A stretch of 51,135 nucleotides of DNA from CAUJGQ01 sp042408665 (GCA_042408665.1 JBHOQW010000051.1:1-51135), one strand, 5' to 3'; shown: positions 40,532 through 49,344, counted from the first letter of the stretch. Numbers and translations: made by a program. The notes: generated from the sequence alone by a model not told the origin.

Positions 40532-41893
40532 ATGCGACCATCGGCCGCCTGGGAGGCTGCGCCGGAGGCGGGAGCATACCGCTGGGCGGCGCTGGCCGCC
40601 TGCACGCTGCTCATCGGCGCCGTCTCGGTTGTCTGGCACTCCTTCTCCGTCTTCCTCGTCGCCCTTACTGAGGCGTTTCCCTGGTCGCGCGCCGAGGCGG
40701 CGCTGGGCTTCTCCATCTTCGTGATCTGCAGCGGCCTGACCGGTCCCAACGCGGGGATGCTGATCCGCCGCTTCGGCGCCGGGCGGGTAGTGCTGGCCGG
40801 CGGCATGGTGCTGGCTGCCGGGTTGGCGGCCACCAGCCGTGTCTCGACCCTGTGGCAGTTCTACTTGTGTTTCGGACTGCTCACCGGCGTCGGCTTTTCC
40901 CTGTCCGGCTGGATCCCCGTGGTCACCGTGCTCCAGACCTGGTTTCGCCGGCGGCTGGGCGCGGCCACCGGCATCGCCTCGGCCGGCGTGGGCGTGGGGA
41001 TTATGACCCTCGTGCCGGCCATCCAGGCCCTTATCCTGGCGGCGGGCTGGCGCACCGCCTACCTGGCCATGGCCGCCGGTGCGCTGGCGGTGACGCTCAC
41101 GGCCGCGCTGCTCCTGCGTGAGGGACCGCTGGCGCGCACGCCCGCGGCGGGGATGACCCCCTTTGAGGATGACCCCTATCTCGTCGACCGGGACTGGGCC
41201 GCGCGGCCCTGGTCACTGCATCTGGCGTTGTGCACCAGCCGGTACTGGCTGTTGCTGGTGGGGTTCTTCCTCGCCTCGTTCTCAAGCCAGCAACTGCTGG
41301 CCCATCACGTCGCCTACTTGCGCAGCGCGGGGGTGGCCGCGCTCACGGCGGCCGGCATCGTGGGGGTGGTGGGCATCGCCAGCATCCCGGCCAAGATCAC
41401 CTGGGGTGTCGCCTCCGACCGCATCGGTCGGGAGCCGACGTACACGATCGGCGCCTCCCTGGTGGCGGCCGCGGTGGCGGTGCTGTGGCTGGTGCCGGTG
41501 CTGGGTCCGGGCTGGCTGCCCCACCTGTACGCGGTGCTGATCGGCGCCGGCTACGCCTCCAGCGCCACCCTACCGCCGATCGTGGCCGCCGACCTGTTTC
41601 GTGGGCCCGCGTACGCCGCTATCTTTGGCGGCATCGCCCTGGCATCCAACAGCGGCTCCGGCGTGGGTGCCTGGCTGGCCGGCCTGATCTTCGATCACAC
41701 CGGCAGCTACCATCTGGCCTTCGTCATCGCGGCGACGGGAGTGGCGGTGAGCGCGGCGTGCGTGTGGCTGGCGGCGCCCCGCCGCGTACGGCGGGTCACC
41801 GGCCGTCGGCCGGCGGCCCAGGCCGCGGGTGAGGCGGCCCGCTCGCTGACGAGCGGTTCACCAGGGGTGCAGTCAAGCAAGCACCCCTGGTGA
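40532..41893 (+). CDS. MFS transporter (monocarboxylate/OFA-like)
   Basis: The 453-residue carrier has 12 hydrophobic segments and a central cytoplasmic loop (TPAAGMTPFEDDPYLVDRDW at about 205-230). YRWAALAACTLLIGAVSVVWHSFSVFLVALTEAF at the N-terminus and FGLLTGVGFSLSGWIPVVTVLQTWFRRRLGAATGIASAGVGVG match the MCT/OFA oxalate-formate type. RBS GGAGAGGGG at 40509-40517. It follows the ATP-grasp gene after 76 bases, so it may belong to the same unit as importer or exporter of a carboxylate. The stop codon sits in a strong hairpin. Confidence 0.82.
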   Translation: MRPSAAWEAAPEAGAYRWAALAACTLLIGAVSVVWHSFSVFLVALTEAFPWSRAEAALGFSIFVICSGLTGPNAGMLIRRFGAGRVVLAGGMVLAAGLAATSRVSTLWQFYLCFGLLTGVGFSLSGWIPVVTVLQTWFRRRLGAATGIASAGVGVGIMTLVPAIQALILAAGWRTAYLAMAAGALAVTLTAALLLREGPLARTPAAGMTPFEDDPYLVDRDWAARPWSLHLALCTSRYWLLLVGFFLASFSSQQLLAHHVAYLRSAGVAALTAAGIVGVVGIASIPAKITWGVASDRIGREPTYTIGASLVAAAVAVLWLVPVLGPGWLPHLYAVLIGAGYASSATLPPIVAADLFRGPAYAAIFGGIALASNSGSGVGAWLAGLIFDHTGSYHLAFVIAATGVAVSAACVWLAAPRRVRRVTGRRPAAQAAGEAARSLTSGSPGVQSSKHPW

Positions 41894-41894
41894 A
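41857..41894 (+). terminator. 14-bp perfect hairpin spanning the MFS stop codon
   Basis: TTCACCAGGGGTGC (41857-41870) pairs perfectly with 41881-41894 around a 10-base loop. The TGA stop (41891-41893) is inside the right arm. It probably terminates transcription or stabilises the 3' end, though only GGTTGCC follows instead of a U tract. Confidence 0.55.
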
Positions 41895-42024
41895 GGTTGC
41901 CCCGCTCGGCCGTGCCGGGTGGGGCGGCCGCAGCGTCCAGGATGGGCCGCCCTTTCCCGAGTCGTGTGCATGGCGCATCCTGGTGCCGCAACCGGTATCA
42001 GCCTGATGGCGAGAGGAGACCGTT

Positions 42025-43311
42025 ATGCCCGGCGTGCGCGACCTGGCCGACCAGCTCTGGCGCGGCGAGGTGGATACCACGGCCGTGCACCCGCTCACCG
42101 TGCGCGTGCCGGAGGGAGAGGAGATCGCGGACGGCGTGCTGTTCTACAAGGGCATCGCCGCCGCCACCGCCATCGACACCGGCGACGGGCTGGTGCTGCT
42201 CGACACCGGCGCCGTCAACGATACCCGCCACCTCTACGCGGCCGTGCGCCGCTGGCGGCCGCGAGCGCGGCTGGCCGCCGCCGTGTTCTCCCACCACCAC
42301 GTGGACCACGTGTTCGGGGTCGGCCCGTTCGAGGAGGAGGCCGGCGCGCATGGCTGGCCCGCGCCGGTGGTGTACGCGCACGAGCTGGTGCCGGCGGCGT
42401 TTGACCGCTACCGCCGCACATCGGGCTGGAACACCGCTATCAACATCCGCCAGTTCGCGCTCCCGCCGGAGCGGTTTCGATGGCCGGAGCAGTACCGCTA
42501 CCCCGACGTCACCTACCGCGACCACCTGCGCTTTACCGTCGGCGGCCTGACCTTCGCGCTGCACCATGCCCGCGGCGAGACCGACGACGCCACCTGGACC
42601 TGGATCCCCGAGCGGCGCATCCTCGCCCCCGGTGACCTCGTCATCTGGGCTACACCCAACGCTGGCAACCCGCAGAAGGTGCAACGTTATCCCGGCGAGT
42701 GGGCGGCAGCGCTGCGCGCCATGGCGGCGCTGGGCGCCGAGCTGATGGTTCCCGGCCATGGCCTGCCCATCTTCGGCGCCCAGCGCATCCGCCAGGTTTG
42801 CTTAGACACCGCCGAGTTGCTGGAGTCGCTGGAGCAGCAGGTGCTGACCCTGATGAACACCGGCGCCTCGCTGGATCGCGTCCTGCACGAGGTGGAGGCG
42901 CCGCGCCACCTGCTGGAGAAGCCCTACCTGCGCCCGGTGTACGACGACCCGCAGTTCATCGTGCGCAACATCTGGCGGCTGTATGGCGGCTGGTACGACG
43001 GCGAGCCGGACAACCTGCTTCCAGCCCCACGCGCTGAGCAGGCGCGCGAGTGGGTGGCGCTGGCGGGCGGTCTAGATCGGGTGCTGGCCCGCGCCGCCCA
43101 ACTGGCGCGGGAGGGCAGCCTGCGCCTGGCCTGCCACCTGGTGGAGTTCGCCGTGCTGGCCGAACCCGGCTCCGCCGAAGCCCATGCCCTGCGGCGGGAG
43201 ATCTACGCCGCCCGCGCCGCCCAGCAGACGTCCTCGATGGCGCGCAACATCCTCAACCACGCGGCGCTTGCCAGCACCCAAGGCAAGCGCGACCTAGCGG
43301 GCGACTGGTAA
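42025..43311 (+). CDS. Metallo-beta-lactamase fold hydrolase, alkylsulfatase-like
   Basis: The 428-residue protein starts after GAGAGGAG. The zinc motif HxHxDH is H90-x-H92-x-D94-H95 (FSHHHVDHVFG), after LVLLDTG. Later metal ligands are in HHARGETDDATWTW and APGDLVIW, and VPGHGLPI provides the last His. A long C-terminal region (about 255-400: LEKPYLRPVYDDPQFIVRNIWRLYGGWYDGEPDNLLP) matches the dimerisation domain of SDS-hydrolysing alkyl sulfatases (BDS1/SdsA1 type). A role in cleaving sulfate esters or related molecules is plausible. No signal peptide. Confidence 0.82.
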   Translation: MPGVRDLADQLWRGEVDTTAVHPLTVRVPEGEEIADGVLFYKGIAAATAIDTGDGLVLLDTGAVNDTRHLYAAVRRWRPRARLAAAVFSHHHVDHVFGVGPFEEEAGAHGWPAPVVYAHELVPAAFDRYRRTSGWNTAINIRQFALPPERFRWPEQYRYPDVTYRDHLRFTVGGLTFALHHARGETDDATWTWIPERRILAPGDLVIWATPNAGNPQKVQRYPGEWAAALRAMAALGAELMVPGHGLPIFGAQRIRQVCLDTAELLESLEQQVLTLMNTGASLDRVLHEVEAPRHLLEKPYLRPVYDDPQFIVRNIWRLYGGWYDGEPDNLLPAPRAEQAREWVALAGGLDRVLARAAQLAREGSLRLACHLVEFAVLAEPGSAEAHALRREIYAARAAQQTSSMARNILNHAALASTQGKRDLAGDW

Positions 43312-43326
43312 GGTGCGCTTGTGCGC

Positions 43327-43355
43327 TTGCCGCTGACCGCCCGGCGCGGCACAAT
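43327..43355 (+). promoter_or_regulatory. Candidate promoter of alpha/beta hydrolase gene
   Basis: TTGCCG (43327-43332), a 17-base spacer and CACAAT (43350-43355), about 40 bases before the ATG at 43395. Both boxes match 4/6. Confidence 0.35.
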
Positions 43356-43394
43356 GCCCCCGCGCCGGGTCGCGCCGGCAGGAGGAGGTCACCG

Positions 43395-44195
43395 ATGCCC
43401 TGGGTGGACGTCAACGGCATCGATATCTACTACGTCGAGGAGGGGCGGGGCCAGCCGCTGGTGTTCTTGCACGGCATGAGCTCCTGTGCCGAGGCCTGGT
43501 TCCAGCAGTTCGCTTTCTTTCGCGACCGCTACCGCGTGCTCGCCTACGACAGCGTCAACCACGGCCACTCCGCTAACTCGCCCCGCGACCAGGAGGAGCC
43601 CGACCGCGCCGACGAGCTGCAGGGTTTCCTCGAGGCGCTCGGCCTGGAGCGGCCAGTACTGATCGGCAACTCGATGGGCGGCGACACCATCTTGCGCTGG
43701 GCCGTGCGCCATCCGGACCGCGCCGCCGCGCTCGTGGTGGCCGGTATGGGCATCCTCGCCGAGGGCGCGGTGCGGGAGGTGGCCCCGCTGGACCCGGAGA
43801 CGCTGTTCCTCCCAACTGGTGACTCGTTCACCGAGGAGTTCCCACACCGGGAGCCCCGCCTGTACGAGCGCTACCTGCGCATCCGCTCCACCGCCACCCG
43901 CATCGAGGTCATGCGCCATCCGCGCCCCCGTGGCCGTACCTTGGCCGACCGCGCCGCCCTGGCCGAGCGGGTGGGCGCCATCCGCTCGCCCATGCTGATC
44001 GTGGTGGGCGGCCGCGACCGGCTGCGCCCCAACGCCGAGCGCCTGCGCGAGCTGGTGCCGCACGCGATGTACCACGTGATCGAGGGCGCGCCCCACAACG
44101 CCTACTACGAGCGTGCCGCCGAGTTCAACGCGGTGGTGGATGGCTTCCTCGCACGGGTGCTGGGGACGGCGGCCGTCGGCCCGGTCAGGACGTAG
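43395..44195 (+). CDS. Alpha/beta hydrolase
   Basis: The ATG at 43395 (GGAGGAGG at 43381-43388) gives 266 residues. Triad: S93 in GNSMGG, D208 in VVGGRDRLRP and H234 in EGAPHNAYYE; the oxyanion segment is FLHGMSS at 24-30. A short lid region occupies about 125-175. This is a typical small-molecule esterase, lactonase or C-C hydrolase (MhpC/BioH-like) with no signal peptide. The substrate is unknown. It stands alone behind a possible promoter and converges with the PilZ transferase. Confidence 0.85.
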   Translation: MPWVDVNGIDIYYVEEGRGQPLVFLHGMSSCAEAWFQQFAFFRDRYRVLAYDSVNHGHSANSPRDQEEPDRADELQGFLEALGLERPVLIGNSMGGDTILRWAVRHPDRAAALVVAGMGILAEGAVREVAPLDPETLFLPTGDSFTEEFPHREPRLYERYLRIRSTATRIEVMRHPRPRGRTLADRAALAERVGAIRSPMLIVVGGRDRLRPNAERLRELVPHAMYHVIEGAPHNAYYERAAEFNAVVDGFLARVLGTAAVGPVRT

Positions 44196-44234
44196 CCGTG
44201 GCCCGGCGGCCGGCAACGCGGGGCGGACCGGCGC

Positions 44235-46271
44235 TCACGCTGCCCGTGAACCGGATACCGGGTCACCGCCGTCGGGGGTGCTCCACTGCGCGGCGGCGGT
44301 CAGGTCACGGTTGAGCAGGGCCAGCGCCAGGGCGGCCCGCTCGCGATACTGGTCGGGCAGGAACTCCAGCCCGTGCACCGTCTCCCCCGTGGGCAGCGTG
44401 CGGGTGGAACGCACCGCCGCATCGAGCGTGAGCGTAAGGTTGTCTACAACGAGACTTAGGCGGCAGACCGCGTGCGTCAGCGGATGACCGGCGAGCACCA
44501 CACGCGCGCCGGTCACGGAGAGGTCGTCAACGGCGCACGGCATGCCGTCCACCGTGCCGGTCAGGCGGGTCTTGAAGCGCACGGAGGCGCGCCGCTCGGC
44601 GGCGAAGCGTGGCGAGCGGATGCGGCGCATGGCGGCCACGAGCAGGGCAGAGTTCAGCCCCAGCCATACGGCCGACGTGTAGGCGGCCCACGGCTCCGCG
44701 TAGTGCAGGGGCGTCCACCCGGCGACGGTGGCGATGAACCACACCGCCGCGACGCCGCTCAGCCCGAGGAGCGCGTACAGCAGGGTGGGCGCCTGCACGC
44801 GCACGCGGCTGTCGCTGACCCGGCCCTTGGGCGTGACCCGGAACCTCACCGGCCGACGGCGTACCAGGGAGAGCGTGGCCAGCAGGCTCGGCGTCATCCG
44901 GATGATGTCGAACACGAGGGCAAGGCGCGGCGGCGCGTGGCCGCGGGCAAGCAGGTACATGCTCGCGGCCAGCAAGGCGAACGTGGTGAGGAAGCCGCCG
45001 GCGAAGATGAGCGGGTTGCCGCGGATGGGCACCGCGCCCGTGAGCAGCACCGCCGGCGGCAGCAGCAGGTAGAACATGGTGCGCCAGCCGTCGAACCAGG
45101 CTGCCAGCGTGGCCAGGTAGGCGATGCGCTGGCTCAGGGTGAGGCCACGTACCACGAGCGGGTTCTCGACGCGGATGAGTTGCATGGCGCCCGTGCCCCA
45201 GCGGAAGCGCTGGAGCTGGTACTGCTCGGCCGTGGCCGCGGCCACCCCGCGCGCCAGCACCTCGTTGTGGTACACCGTGCGCCAGCCGCGGCGGTGCAGG
45301 CGCACGGTGGTGTGGATATCCTCCGTGATGGTCTCGGTGGCCACCCCGCCCACGTCGCGCAGGGCGGCCACGCGCAACACCGCGCCGGTGCCGCACCAGA
45401 AGGCGGCGTTCCAGCGGTTCTTCCCCGGTGCGATCACGCGGTAGAACAGCGTCTGCTCGCTGAAGCGAGTCCGTTCCTCGTCGTCCAGGGCGCCGTCCAG
45501 GGTGGCGGTCACATCCGCGTCCTCGTGCTCGAAGGAATCGAGGTTGAAGAAGTCTTGCGGCGTCTGTACCAGCGCCACGCGCGGGTCGTCAAAGTAACCG
45601 AGCGTGTTGCGGAACAGGTTCGGCAGGGGCACGTGGTCCGCGTCCAGGACGGCGATGAAGTCGGCGTCGATCACCTGCAGGGTGTGGTTGAGGTTGCCGG
45701 CCTTGGCGTGGGTGTTCCGCGGGCGGGAGAGATACCGAGCGCCGAGCGCGGTGGCCAGCTCCTCCACCCAGGGCCGGCGGCCGTCGTCCAGCACCCACGT
45801 CTCGTGCGGCAGGCGCACGGCCACGGCGGCGGCGATGGTGGGAAGCAAGATCTCCATGCCCTCGTTGTATGTGGGGATGAGGACGGCCAGTCTGGCCGTG
45901 GTCTCATCCACGGGTGGTGGTGGGGGAATGGTGTCTACCTCCCAGAGCGAGAAGGTGAATAGCGCCAACCCTAGCGTGGAATGTACCTCCAGGAGATACA
46001 GCGGCACGGCCACCCACCAGTGGGCGAGATTAACCGAGGCAACCGCCCGCCAGGTGAGGTAGAGCGCGCTGGCGGTCAGCGCCAGCAGCGCCACCGCACG
46101 GATGAACGCCTTACGCGCCGTGCTTTCGGGGGGAGGCAGCGCCCCGCCGGGGAACATCGGGAGGACCGGTTCGGTGGGCGGCGCGCCGTCTCGGCGGGAG
46201 GATCGGGACGACTTGGGCGAGGAAGCGGGTCCGGACGGCGATCTGCGCGGAGTATCAGCCTGCTGGGCCAT
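44235..46271 (-). CDS. Cellulose-synthase-like glycosyltransferase 2 with C-terminal PilZ domain
   Basis: The 678-residue processive GT2 has a disordered Pro/Ser/Arg-rich first 50 residues, two membrane segments (about 58-110) and then the catalytic domain. Motifs are D162-D163-G (first Asp), D210-A-D212 (DxD), T316-E317-D318 (TED) and Q354-x2-R357-W358 (QxxRW). Further membrane segments (about 375-540) precede a PilZ domain with R561-x3-R565 and D583-x-S-x2-G588, the c-di-GMP-binding residues. The layout is that of BcsA, a beta-glucan synthase at the inner membrane activated by cyclic di-GMP. No bcsB, bcsC or cellulase neighbours exist, so a different polysaccharide is possible. Start follows GAGGTG. 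Confidence 0.88.
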   Translation of the reverse strand: MAQQADTPRRSPSGPASSPKSSRSSRRDGAPPTEPVLPMFPGGALPPPESTARKAFIRAVALLALTASALYLTWRAVASVNLAHWWVAVPLYLLEVHSTLGLALFTFSLWEVDTIPPPPPVDETTARLAVLIPTYNEGMEILLPTIAAAVAVRLPHETWVLDDGRRPWVEELATALGARYLSRPRNTHAKAGNLNHTLQVIDADFIAVLDADHVPLPNLFRNTLGYFDDPRVALVQTPQDFFNLDSFEHEDADVTATLDGALDDEERTRFSEQTLFYRVIAPGKNRWNAAFWCGTGAVLRVAALRDVGGVATETITEDIHTTVRLHRRGWRTVYHNEVLARGVAAATAEQYQLQRFRWGTGAMQLIRVENPLVVRGLTLSQRIAYLATLAAWFDGWRTMFYLLLPPAVLLTGAVPIRGNPLIFAGGFLTTFALLAASMYLLARGHAPPRLALVFDIIRMTPSLLATLSLVRRRPVRFRVTPKGRVSDSRVRVQAPTLLYALLGLSGVAAVWFIATVAGWTPLHYAEPWAAYTSAVWLGLNSALLVAAMRRIRSPRFAAERRASVRFKTRLTGTVDGMPCAVDDLSVTGARVVLAGHPLTHAVCRLSLVVDNLTLTLDAAVRSTRTLPTGETVHGLEFLPDQYRERAALALALLNRDLTAAAQWSTPDGGDPVSGSRAA

Positions 46272-46900
46272 CGCACCTCACTACCGGGCGAAGGTCTCTG
46301 TCTGGTGAACGAGGGCACCTCCTCTCTGGTTATCGCCTGGGCGCGGGCACGCATGAGGGGTGAGCGCTCGCCCACGGGCGACCTGACCCCCGCCCGCTCC
46401 CCCAGCCACGCCGGGGTATGCCGCGGCGGGGAGGAGCTCTGTTGAGGTGCGCACGGCCAACCGCGCGCATCGACTTCCCGGGTAGAACCAGGGGAGGAGG
46501 CTCGCCTATGGGGCATAGGGCGGGCTCAACCCTCGGATCAAGGGGCGGGGTTGGTCCCGCCTGGCATCGGCGATGCCAGAACGCCGTCGAGCGATCCCCG
46601 CTCGCGCTGCCTGCCTCCGGCATCGGGTTGTGACTGGGAGCGGCGACGCGCACGGGGTATACTGTGCGAACTCGCGCCCTCGGTCCTTCGCGAGCGTTCC
46701 ACCGGGGGCCGGAGCATGGGCCGCCGCGCCAGGCGGTGTAGGGGTGCACGGCGATCTAATACCGGTGGCGGCCTTCCCCGTCGAGCAGAGGCTCGATGTA
46801 GGCTCGTCGCGGCCTTTGTCGAAGAGGTCGGGTTCTCCCGTGAGACGTGCCTGCCCGTGCCGCCGGATCGTCGGGCAACCACGGCAGGGACAGGTCATCC
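46272..46900. other. Long intergenic region with dyads and a -10-like element
   Basis: I find no credible gene here. Features seen: the perfect dyad CTGGCATC-ggc-GATGCCAG (46561-46579) and TATACT (46658-46663) flanked by CGCAC and GTGCG. The -10-like box would start a transcript about 230 bases before the hydrolase-LuxR gene. No adequate -35 is visible. The first 150 bases are GC-rich and partly repeat-like. Confidence 0.4.
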
Positions 46901-47932
46901 ATGGCTGTTCGCTACACTCCCGGACCGGTGCGCCTAGCGTACGAGCTGAGCGGCGCCGGGGAGCCGGTGCTGGCCGTCACCCCGGGCTGGGTGAGCCACC
47001 TCACGTTTGACTGGCAGTGGCCGGAGATCCGCGCCTATTACCGGCGGCTGGCGACGGGACGCACGCTCTTGCGCTGGGACAAGCGTGGCACCGGTCTGTC
47101 CGATCGGCCGCACGGCACGGATCCGTATGTCCTGGAGACGCGCGTGTGCGACATGGAAGCGGTGTTGAACGCGGCCGGGGTGCGCCGCGCGGTTCTCTTT
47201 GGCTGGTCAGACGGCGGGCTGATGGCGATCGCCTTCGCCGCCCGCTACCCGGAGCGGGTCTCGCACCTTATCCTGTACGGGGCCTACGCCCGTCTGGCGC
47301 GGGCGTCGGACTACCCGCATGGCCTGGACGATCGCCAGCGCGCGGCGATCGTCGCCATTGTGGGCGCCGAGTGGGGATTGGGCTCGCGCCTGCTGGCCGA
47401 TCTCGTGATCCCGGAAGCGGATGCGCTTATGGTAGCGCGGTTTGCAGCGTATCAGCGCGTTGCCACCTCGCCGCAGGCGGCGGTGGACATCCTGCTCGCC
47501 AACTGGCAGGCGGATGTACGCCCGTTGCTGCCGCACATCACCGTGCCCACCCTGGTGCTGCACCGCCGCCACGACCCGCACATCCCCTTTCCGCTCGGTT
47601 GCTACCTCGCCGAGCACCTGCCCAACGCCCGCTTCGTCGCCTTAGAGGGTGAGCACCACGTGCCGTTTCTGGGCGACGCCGAGGCTGTAGTTACCGCCGT
47701 GAATGGCTTCCTGGCCACGGCGCCGCGCCCGTCTGTCTCGGACCTCACCCCGCGCGAGCGGGAGGTGCTGCGCCTGCTGGCGGAGGGGCTTTCCAACCGC
47801 GCCATCGCGGCGCGGCTGGTGGTGAGCGAGAAGACGGTGGGCACGCACCTGGCGCATATCTACGCCAAGCTCGGCGTTACGACGCGCGCAGCGGCGGTTG
47901 CCTTCGCCTATCGCCACGGCCTGGTCGAATAG
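46901..47932 (+). CDS. Alpha/beta hydrolase fused to LuxR-type DNA-binding domain
   Basis: The ATG at 46901 gives 343 residues. The hydrolase domain (about 5-272) has S103 in GWSDGG, D225 in HRRHDPHIP and H252/H253 in EGEHHVPF, an intact triad. A GerE/LuxR helix-turn-helix follows at about 281-341 (TPREREVLRLLAEGLSNRAIAARLVVSEKTVGTHLAHIYAKLGV). The fusion suggests a transcription factor whose ligand binds, or is hydrolysed, in the hydrolase pocket. A non-catalytic sensing role is equally possible, but the conserved triad argues for catalysis or covalent capture. The target may include its own upstream dyads (46561-46668). A hairpin (47949-47976) follows the stop. Confidence 0.85.
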   Translation: MAVRYTPGPVRLAYELSGAGEPVLAVTPGWVSHLTFDWQWPEIRAYYRRLATGRTLLRWDKRGTGLSDRPHGTDPYVLETRVCDMEAVLNAAGVRRAVLFGWSDGGLMAIAFAARYPERVSHLILYGAYARLARASDYPHGLDDRQRAAIVAIVGAEWGLGSRLLADLVIPEADALMVARFAAYQRVATSPQAAVDILLANWQADVRPLLPHITVPTLVLHRRHDPHIPFPLGCYLAEHLPNARFVALEGEHHVPFLGDAEAVVTAVNGFLATAPRPSVSDLTPREREVLRLLAEGLSNRAIAARLVVSEKTVGTHLAHIYAKLGVTTRAAAVAFAYRHGLVE

Positions 47933-47948
47933 CGGCCGGGGCATGTGT

Positions 47949-47976
47949 CGGTGCTCAGGCGAACACCTGAGCGCCG
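47949..47976 (+). terminator. Hairpin after hydrolase-LuxR gene
   Basis: CGGTGCTCAGG (47949-47959) pairs with CCTGAGCGCCG (47966-47976), 11 bp with one G-U, around CGAACA. It begins 17 bases after the stop. No U tract. Confidence 0.5.
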
Positions 47977-48061
47977 GCCGCGGAAGATGCAGTGTTCGCC
48001 GGATGCCGCGCGGCTCAAGCTCGGGTAGGCTCTACCTCGACACCGTGCAGTGGAGGCGCAT

Positions 48062-48352
48062 ATGGCCATCGGCATCCTGTTCACCATCGATTGCACGCAG
48101 GAACAATACGACACCGTGATGCGCCGGCTGGGGGAGGCCGGGGCCGCGGCGCCGCGCGGGCGGCGCTATCACGTGGCCGGTCCGACGGGCGGGGCCTGGC
48201 GGGTGGTGGACGTGTGGGATTCGCAGACCGAGTTTGAGGCCTTTGCCCAGACGTTGCTGCCGATTATGCAGGAGGTGGGTATCCCGCCCATACAGCCGGA
48301 GGTGTTCCCGGTGCACACCATCGTCGTCGGCCGGGCGGTGAGCTCCGCCTGA
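48062..48352 (+). CDS. Small dimeric alpha-beta-barrel-like protein
   Basis: The ATG at 48062 (GGAGG, 5 bases) gives 96 residues: IGILFTIDCTQEQYDTVMRRLGEAGAAAPRGRRYHVAGPTGGAWRVVDVWDSQTEFEAFAQTLLPIMQEVGI. The strand-helix-strand-strand-helix pattern with VVDVWDSxxEFEAF is typical of ferredoxin-like ABM/YgiN-type barrels, many of them small-molecule oxygenases or isomerases, others with no activity. No catalytic residue can be named. It stands between the hydrolase-LuxR gene and a convergent hydrolase. Confidence 0.7.
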   Translation: MAIGILFTIDCTQEQYDTVMRRLGEAGAAAPRGRRYHVAGPTGGAWRVVDVWDSQTEFEAFAQTLLPIMQEVGIPPIQPEVFPVHTIVVGRAVSSA

Positions 48353-48376
48353 CGGCGGGCGCCCGAACAAGACGTC

Positions 48377-49213
48377 TCAATCGCCGAAGTGCTCGGCGAA
48401 GGCCGCCAGCACCGCCTCCGGCTCCTCCATAGGAATGAAATGGCTGGCGGCCACGGGCACCTCCCGGCACCGGGCGATGCGCCGGCAGGCGTCGGGCGGT
48501 GACGGCGAGGGGAGGTCGCCGGTGGCGGTGGCGCGCAGCAGCAGGACCGGGATGGTCAGCCGCGCTAGGTCCGGCCATGGATCGAAGCGGGTGCCGCTCT
48601 CGAACACGGCGGCCTCCACCTCCGGCCGGCATTTCAGCTCGTAGTGTCCGTCCGGTCGGCGACGGAGGCCGTGCTGCGCGTAGGCGTGCAGGAACTCCGG
48701 CCGCCAGCGGGCAAAGGCGGCCCGCCCGCGCATCGTCTCCTCGAACTGGTGTGGGCTGTCCCACACCGCGCGACGTTTTCGTGCCCCCTCGGCCAGACGG
48801 TTGGGCGCGTTGGCCGCGCCCTCATGGGGCCCGCCGCGCAGGACCGGGTCGATCAGCACCGCCCGACGGATGCTGCCCGGGTGGCGGGCGGCGCACACCG
48901 CTACGGAGGTGCCGCCGAACGAGTGGCCGGCGGCGAAGCAGCCCGCTACCCCAAGCGCCGTGATCACCTGGAACAGGTCCTCGGCGAACCGGCTCCAGCC
49001 GAAATCCGTGCTGGGCAGCCAGGAATCACCGTGGCCGCGCTGGTCCAGGGCGATCACACGAAAGCGGTCGCGCAGGTGCGGCACGAGTGGATCCCACACG
49101 CGGGCGTGAAAGCCGTTGGCATGCAGAAGCAGGAGTGGCGGGCCGTCGCCGCCCCAATCGACATAATGCAGCCGGACCTCCGGCGTCTCGACGTAACCGT
49201 GCGCGGGTTCCAT
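48377..49213 (-). CDS. Alpha/beta hydrolase (haloalkane dehalogenase/epoxide hydrolase-like fold)
   Basis: The ATG at 49213 with AGGAG upstream gives 278 residues. LLLLHANGFHARVWDPLVPHL is the oxyanion region and S98 in GHSFGG the nucleophile. A serine rather than an aspartate at this position argues for an esterase or lactonase-type enzyme rather than a true dehalogenase. The C-terminal His is in AASHFIPMEEPEAV. A cap of about 75 residues (125-200) is Arg-rich. Cytoplasmic; substrate unknown. Downstream it converges with the small barrel protein. Confidence 0.85.
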   Translation of the reverse strand: MEPAHGYVETPEVRLHYVDWGGDGPPLLLLHANGFHARVWDPLVPHLRDRFRVIALDQRGHGDSWLPSTDFGWSRFAEDLFQVITALGVAGCFAAGHSFGGTSVAVCAARHPGSIRRAVLIDPVLRGGPHEGAANAPNRLAEGARKRRAVWDSPHQFEETMRGRAAFARWRPEFLHAYAQHGLRRRPDGHYELKCRPEVEAAVFESGTRFDPWPDLARLTIPVLLLRATATGDLPSPSPPDACRRIARCREVPVAASHFIPMEEPEAVLAAFAEHFGD

Positions 49214-49239
49214 GATTGCTCCTGTGTTGCCCACATCAA

Positions 49240-49288
49240 CCCCTCTCCCGCACGTGGGAGAGGGGCGCAAGGAGATGAGGGCCGGTCA
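49240..49288. repeat. Dispersed palindromic repeat copy
   Basis: CCCCTCTCCC (49240-49249) and GGGAGAGGGG (49256-49265) form a hairpin around GCACGT, followed by GATGAGGGCCGG, the inverted end of the family. The core CTCTCCCGCACG is the same as in the copy at 24300-24311. It lies between the divergent-side hydrolase start and the crotonase stop. Confidence 0.7.
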
Positions 49289-49344
49289 CCCTATCCTGAG
49301 CGTGGCCGACGGTGTCCCACAGCGCAAGAGCGGCGGCGCCGCGC

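Noticed and set aside
46551..46937. Short open frames before the hydrolase-LuxR gene
   Set aside because: No ribosome sites or domains, and they overlap the start of a well-supported gene. The region looks like a long control region.
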